From Acanthaster planci (lineage: Eukaryota > Echinodermata > Asteroidea > Valvatida > Acanthasteridae), in NCBI RefSeq assembly GCF_001949145.1, contig NW_019091357.1, forward strand, positions 684,235 to 748,234: a stretch of 64,000 nt of DNA. The letters run 5' to 3'. The notes below the pieces were generated by a model. The model had not been told where the DNA came from. It saw only the letters and a list, made by a program, of their open reading frames with translations, and ran no database searches. Each line of letters begins with the position of its first letter. The first letter of the stretch is position 1. This document shows, piece by piece, positions 59,601 to 64,000 of the stretch. The translations under genes were made by a program, and so were the position numbers.

Positions 59601-62600
59601 TGTAAAACTATAGTTTTTTTCAATGAAGTCTCCTCAAGAAATGTGATGATTGGAAAAAAAGGAACTGTGGCATTCTGTGATTCCTGATCTGCAAGTCTTG
59701 CTCTTACTGGATCGTCAGAGTTGTTATTCCCACATGCCTGACAATTTGCCACCAATGTAAGAACACATAGCAATGTAACAACCCTCAACCCAGAGATGAT
59801 GTCAATAGTTTGTGTCATTCAACATGTATTGTCGTAAGCATTAGGGCTAACCCGAGAAAGTTTCCCTGGGGCCATTCCTAAACAAGAACAGTTATGGATT
59901 ATTTGTGCTGGAATGAAATCCTCTGATGTTTACCCAGGAATTACTTCTGCCCAGCTCCCACTGAACAGAAGGAACAGCAGTCCTCCTTGTTAGCTTTGAC
60001 TAATGCCCTTCCAAATAGACACAGCATTTAATGGCAAAGAGATACAAGCAGGTGACAACCTGTAAGCAAATATCACAGAAAGATGCTATTGGGCAGAAGG
60101 GACAAGGCTTCGTCCACACAGATGCACCGTCCATGCAGATGCACCGGGCAATCAGCCATCTGTGCCAGCCAGTTTGCACGCTAATAGACTACCCATACAG
60201 TTCTGTCATCAGGTGTTGAGAAGGACCATGCATGTCTGCAGTAGTCCAAAGTAATACTCGTTAATGGCTGAATCAACATCATCAAGTGAGCTGTTCCCTG
60301 ATGCTATCTGCCCAGTGCATCAGTGTAGTCTGTTTTTTCCCAGTTAGACTAAAAAAGCCATTGAGAACCTAATTTTCTGAGGTGGAAGAAAAAACATGCT
60401 GGTTAAATTGATTGACATTTGCATGTATGGTCCAGAGAGTGGGAGGTTTAGTTTTGGTGACTGAGTATGGATTCTAGGAATGGTGTGTGTCCCTATGCTG
60501 GACTTGTCCTGCAGTTGAGAAGGGATCCATTCTTCTGTAGAGTTCCTTTATGGTAAGTTGTACTAAATAATTTTTATTTTAATTAATTTGTGCGAATTCA
60601 TACACAAGGTGAAATGCACTTTAAACATGGACATTGATACCATGTAGGGCCGGCAGTTCATGAGACTAACATGTTTTTGTGATGTTTGGCTTTTGTTTGT
60701 TTGTTGGGTTGTTTGTTTGTTTGCTTTTTGGTTTTTGTCACAAAAGCAGGAGGGCCTGGCATTTTTGATTCTAGGAGATAAAAGGCAAAGTGCCTTTTGG
60801 TTTTTTTATTTTTCTCCGTTTAGTGGGAGGAATTTGAAGTTTAATCTCAGGAGAGTTGCAAATTATTCTGAAAGCTACAATGTAGTTTGAGTTAGATGGC
60901 AGCTCTGCCTCTGCGCCAAAAAGGATTGACTAGGAATGCTGGTGCATCCAACTTGATTTTAGAGTATATGCTTCCATTTGGCCTGCTAGGGTCATTGCAG
61001 TTTGGTAAATATTTGCCAATAGAATGCCAAGGGGGAGAACAGAGGCCACACTGGTACGCTTAACCCAGATTCCAGGCATAAGGACATGGCATTTTGCCTG
61101 TTTAGATTGAGTCTTTTGAGGACTGTAATGCGACTCCTTGTGTTTTGTAAACTGCCCAGTTTATTTGTCATGAAATACGGTCGGGCAGTGATAGCCTAGC
61201 ATCCTATCAGTTGCATAAAATGCAGGATGTTGAAGCCCAAGCCACTATTCAGCATCATGTACATCACCAGCTTAAGTCGGTGGCATTTTATGCGTGCCTT
61301 GCCCAGGAAGAACTTGAATGCATTGCCGCCTATCCGTTGGTAAGTTGGCTAATCATTCATCTTATATACGGTATATGCAAGCCGTGACCCATTTCATGGA
61401 CCCACTGTCATGAAGTATGTCATATAAAATAAAAAATCCAAGAGAAATTGATCCCGTATGTTTTCCGTTTTGGACATGCTGAAAACACTTGTTTGTTACT
61501 TTTTCCTGTTAAATTGTAATTAATTGGTTAACCTCCAGATGTTCATAACCCACATATATCCTCTTTTCTTGGTCACATGGTCAGCTTGTTCTTCAATGTT
61601 TGAACCTTTGATTCTTTTCCACTGTCCGCTCCGAGCCGAGGTGCACCTCCAATCCGCCCGGCAAAAGAAAGACAGGTGTTTACAAGCAGGTTCTTGCAGG
61701 TTTTCTGCGTGTACGCAAAGACCATACATGGCGGAATAAATTAGTTACGCGTACCCAGCGTGCTTCACGTCTAACACACATACATGTACATCACTTGCGT
61801 GCCTCATGGTGCGCCCATGCGGTGACTCAGTACCAAAAAAAGGGGCCCTCTTTTGTTCCACTTGGAGCCATTCAAAAGATCATAGTTTTTTTTTACTTTC
61901 TGAATGAGATTGATTGCAAGTCACGTGAAATAGAGCACATTACATTATTTACTCATTCATGAATAAGAAGAGGTAATATGACTTTATATTAGGGCACAAA
62001 GATACAGTGACATACGATGCAGCAGTCTAAATTGCACATTTGCTATTTACAGTGATGTTTTCCATTTGATCGAAAAGTTGATTGTGTTGTATATAGTGCC
62101 TGTAACTTTTCATATTTTCACATGCTCTAAGATGTCCTAAATCAAAACGATGTTTGAGGTTTACATGCAACAAATTGTGATGCATGCAGTACCCTTTCTA
62201 AGATTAATTTACTAAGTTATTGGTAACTTCTTGCACAAAATGGAAATTGTCCATGTTCCTCCTTCCCCTTAAGCTGTGAATTTTCTAGACGTTCCTGGCT
62301 TCAGCCTGCTGACTGAGTTGATTCATGATTTTGATAGTACTTTGCGCAGTACTATAAGTGTAAATGTACTGTACATGTGTATGTACCAGTACTTTGAACT
62401 TACATGTACAGTAGCTGTAATCATACAGCACAGGTTATCACAACACGGCACTGTAGTATCCATTGCCAATTTCCCCTCCTAACCTACTTGCACCCCTCTG
62501 TGTAAAGTGATCAGACCCAATCAATTATGCAGGTGCACTGAGGTCCTGCCTGTAGATTACATGTACAAGCACAGCTAGGGGCATGCTGTGTGTGTGCATG

Positions 62601-64000
62601 GGCTGTACACAGGCCTGTATTATAATGACAGGCTAGACTGCCTTGGTCTGTGTGTGCATTTGTGTAGGCCAGGCTTGTTATCTGGGTATTCAGTGTTAGT
62701 GCGGCTGAGCATAGGGCGTAGTACATAGCTGTCCTTTCCCGCCATTACTGCTCACAGGCGTATTCTGCCTGTTTGTTCTGGTGGAATTCTCCTGTGGATG
62801 GATGTTTTGATGCTACTGCTAGACACCCATCTTGACCGTACCAAAGTCTGCTGAGAATGTTCATTTCAACTGAGGTGTCGAGATTCTGGTTCTCAGGGCT
62901 GGGGATAGACTGTACTGTTGAAGCCTTAAGCTCACCAAAGGCTTACATGTACATGTAGTTGTTTGCCAGTATAAGACTTGGAATGCGTGCATGCATGTCT
63001 CATTGTGATTGAATCCTGAAGAACGTTTATAATTGTGGGATAGACACATACAGAATACAGCAGTGTTAACAAAGTCTGTCTTCAGACTCTTTAGACTTGT
63101 ATACCGTGCTGTAAGTGTCCTACCGTCAGCATTTTTAACTTAAGCCAGTGCTGTGTCTTCATTGGACCCACTTGCTGCCATGCGGGGTGCAGACAAGAAG
63201 ACACGAGCTGATAACTTCAGCGAGGAAGATAAAGGCTTACTGCTGTCACTGATCGCAGACCACGTGGCAGTCTTAGAGTGTCGTAAGACAGACCACAAGA
63301 ACAACTCGGCCAAGTATAAGGCATGGGCGGCTATCTCCAAGAAGTTTCATCGTCAGGCATCTCACCCGCGTAACTTCACCCAAATGAAGGTATGCTGACT
63401 TTAGACCAGGGATCATTTTCGTAAGTGTTAAATATTGGATATTTGCAGAAAATTAAAACACGTAAGTTTAAGGCTACATGTATATGCACATGCAAACAGT
63501 TTTGATGCAAGAGCAATCATAAAAGGAGATTGTCACAATCCAGTGTGTTGTGTTGAAGTAGTATTAATAACTTCTGAAAAAACCCTCAAATTTTCAAGGT
63601 ATGTTGTAATTATATTGTTGTTAACCCATGTTTTTTTATATTGTTGCTCCTTTTTTTAAAGAAATATCTGAAAATCATCCGTCACTTTAGAGAAGTAGTA
63701 ACATGACTTTTAATGTATGTTCTTTTGTAACTTTTCAGAAATTTTTGAAATTTGACTAACGAGCTAAAGTAATGCTGATTATTGTTAACATTGTTCGTAT
63801 TGTCGGAACAGTTTGCAAGACATTCATGTACACCTGCCATTGCACATGTTCTTTACTGGTACCATCCCCCATGTTTCTCTCTGTCTTGTGTCAAGGATCT
63901 CTACCGCCGTCTTAAGCTGAAAGCCAAGAAGGAGGTGGGTCCATGGCTGAAGGCGTGTGCTGAGTCGGGTTCTGGAATGCCCCTTCCAGGGTCACAGGTG
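50649..64000 (+). CDS. MSANTD3-like Myb/SANT-domain gene, 3' partial
   Basis: The likely main transcript joins exons 50649-50928, 51696-51783, 63149-63389 and 63896 to beyond the window. Phases fit: the first exon ends in phase 1, the second in phase 2, and the third begins with the one base needed. The first two exons encode about 123 Ser-rich residues (MQGDWWHRGFPNKSRDRYDA..., later SLEMQDLTWTNFFEKHFRT) with no domain I recognise. The last two encode a Myb/SANT-like DNA-binding domain, so a nuclear transcription regulator is likely. Splicing across the 11.4-kb intron is inferred from phase, not proven. Seven other exons inside that intron could replace the first two. Confidence 0.6.
51784..54866 (+). 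other. First part of the long Myb/SANT intron
   Basis: Mostly unique sequence. A 107-codon frame at 52549-52866 starts well (ACCATGG at 52576), but its only fair donor (GTATGT at 52849) is phase 0, unlike the exons further on. A tiny ATG-open piece at 53594-53607 before GTATGT is phase 2 but too short to weigh. Confidence 0.45.
54867..55099 (+). CDS. Candidate alternative first exon 1, phase 2
   Basis: An ATG-open stretch of 77 codons plus two bases ends at GTAAGT (donor 55100). The peptide begins MKSDKGKPGMHFRGFSVKIG and is rich in Pro, Arg and Gly (PLPEPREPRGG, RPRLRYTRHTHG). The length and protein-like composition make it the best of the series. Read-through meets TAA at once, so the frame ends exactly where the donor is. 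Joining to 63149 keeps frame. Confidence 0.5.
56543..56814 (+). CDS. Candidate alternative first exon 2, phase 2
   Basis: ATG at 56543 is followed by 90 open codons and two bases, ending at AAG|GTATGC. The peptide starts MGCRGKDFNVDFIGHALGNC; MGC could allow N-terminal acylation, which is speculation. The donor is only moderate. A minus-strand frame is also open here, which lowers confidence. Confidence 0.3.
57716..57876 (+). CDS. Candidate alternative first exon 3, phase 2
   Basis: ATG at 57716, 53 codons and two bases, ending ACG|GTAAGT. The peptide is polar: MQDRVASHGDLSVQG, later LNLPKISSKWVLFD and basic LKRQTHRQTHR near the junction. A small HRQT duplication is visible. Confidence 0.45.
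58361..58449 (+). CDS. Candidate alternative first exon 4, phase 2
   Basis: ATG at 58361 (second in-frame ATG at 58394), 29 codons and two bases, ending TT|GTAAGT. The donor core is perfect but the exon side lacks the usual AG. The peptide begins MRLLILRLESWMKTKASTL. Confidence 0.28.
58738..58853 (+). CDS. Candidate alternative first exon 5, phase 2
   Basis: In-frame ATGs at 58738, 58747 and 58798 lead to the strong donor AAG|GTGAGT (58854), 38 codons and two bases from the first. The peptide from the last ATG starts MKSKTFRTLGSCLAYSTA. Confidence 0.38.
58860..60466 (+). other. Intron stretch without a supported feature
   Basis: Unique sequence between two candidate exons. A plus-strand frame at 60031-60219 reaches a poor donor (GTGTTG, phase 2). 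An 81-codon minus-strand frame at 59573-59818 has a signal-peptide-like start. Neither is strong enough to call. Confidence 0.4.
60467..60552 (+). CDS. Candidate alternative first exon 6, phase 2
   Basis: The first ATG after an in-frame TGA (60458) has a G at +4 (AGTATGG) and is followed by 28 codons and two bases up to ATG|GTAAGT. The peptide begins MDSRNGVCPYAGLVLQLRRD. Confidence 0.38.
61227..61339 (+). CDS. Candidate alternative first exon 7, phase ambiguous
   Basis: Two overlapping ATG-open frames reach the donor TTG|GTAAGT (61340): ATG 61227 in phase 2 (37 codons, MLKPKPLFSIMYITSLSRW) and ATG 61220 in phase 0 (MQDVEAQATIQHHVHHQLKS). Only the first would join 63149 in frame. Confidence 0.25.
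61341..63148 (+). other. Last part of the long Myb/SANT intron
   Basis: No exon is seen. The sequence is rich in ACATGTAC-type alternating tracts (about 61780, 62360-62410, 62560, 62945). The acceptor region before 63149 is TTTTTAACTTAAGCCAG, with a plausible branch point TTAAC but a short pyrimidine tract. Confidence 0.45.
63149..64000 (+). CDS. Myb/SANT-like DNA-binding domain exons
   Basis: Exon 63149-63389 (acceptor CCAG, donor GTATGC) and exon 63896 onward encode ADNFSEEDKGLLLSLIADHV, then VLECRKTDHKNNSAKYKAW, then RNFTQMKDLYRRLKLKAKKE. The pattern NFSE..K..LL..I, VLECRKTD, W..I...F, and M/LK.LYRRLK.KAK is that of the Myb/SANT-like domain of MSANTD3, FSBP and NAIF1. VLECRKTD is closest to MSANTD3 (VLECKKSD). 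An in-frame ATG at 63180 could start translation without any upstream coding exon. The gene continues past the window, so the C-terminal part cannot be judged. Confidence 0.85.

Noticed and set aside
59573-59818. Minus-strand frame with a signal-peptide-like start (LRVVTLLCVLTLVANC)
   Set aside because: A single short frame with no donor, homolog or promoter evidence inside another gene's intron. It could be a first exon of a secreted protein but cannot be supported.

Overview
The window is nuclear DNA of an animal. It has many short coding exons in correct splice phase, long introns full of tandem repeats and small foldback elements, housekeeping genes recognisable across metazoans, and no operon-like packing. 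The frequent ACATGTA tracts, the repeat style and the gene complement suggest a marine invertebrate, probably a deuterostome such as an echinoderm. That placement is inference; nothing here fixes the species.

Layout. (1) 1-10280, plus strand: the 3' two thirds or so of an ankyrin-repeat, six-transmembrane TRP-type cation channel gene, 20 exons, ending in a 3' UTR with a polyadenylation signal at 10603. (2) 10.77-12.1 kb: a tRNA-like element and an eight-monomer, roughly 150-bp tRNA-derived satellite between two convergent genes. (3) 13716-28.6 kb, minus strand: a complete CSE1L (exportin-2/CAS) gene, 24 coding exons that sum to 962 codons without a phase break, plus a non-coding first exon. 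(4) about 28.6-28.99 kb: a compact CpG-rich divergent promoter. (5) 28986-45330, plus strand: a complete NUP153 (nuclear basket nucleoporin) gene with 17 coding exons, RanBP2-type zinc fingers and FG repeats; one exon carries a single-base frame error in a run of five C. (6) 45.3-50.2 kb: long 3' UTR or intergenic DNA with repeats. (7) from 50.5 kb to the window end, plus strand: the 5' part of an MSANTD3-like Myb/SANT-domain gene whose domain exons lie at 63149-63389 and 63896-64000+. The 11-kb intron before the domain contains a series of candidate alternative first exons that all end in phase 2, the phase the domain exon needs.

How the parts fit. CSE1L returns importin-alpha to the cytoplasm with RanGTP, and NUP153 is the nuclear-basket protein where importins and Ran dock. 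The two are head to head and appear to share one promoter, so the centre of the window is a nuclear-transport gene pair. The channel gene converges on CSE1L, and its 3' UTR carries a 42-nt near copy of a CSE1L coding exon in antisense orientation. The most unusual feature is the battery of possible N-terminal exons feeding the Myb/SANT gene.
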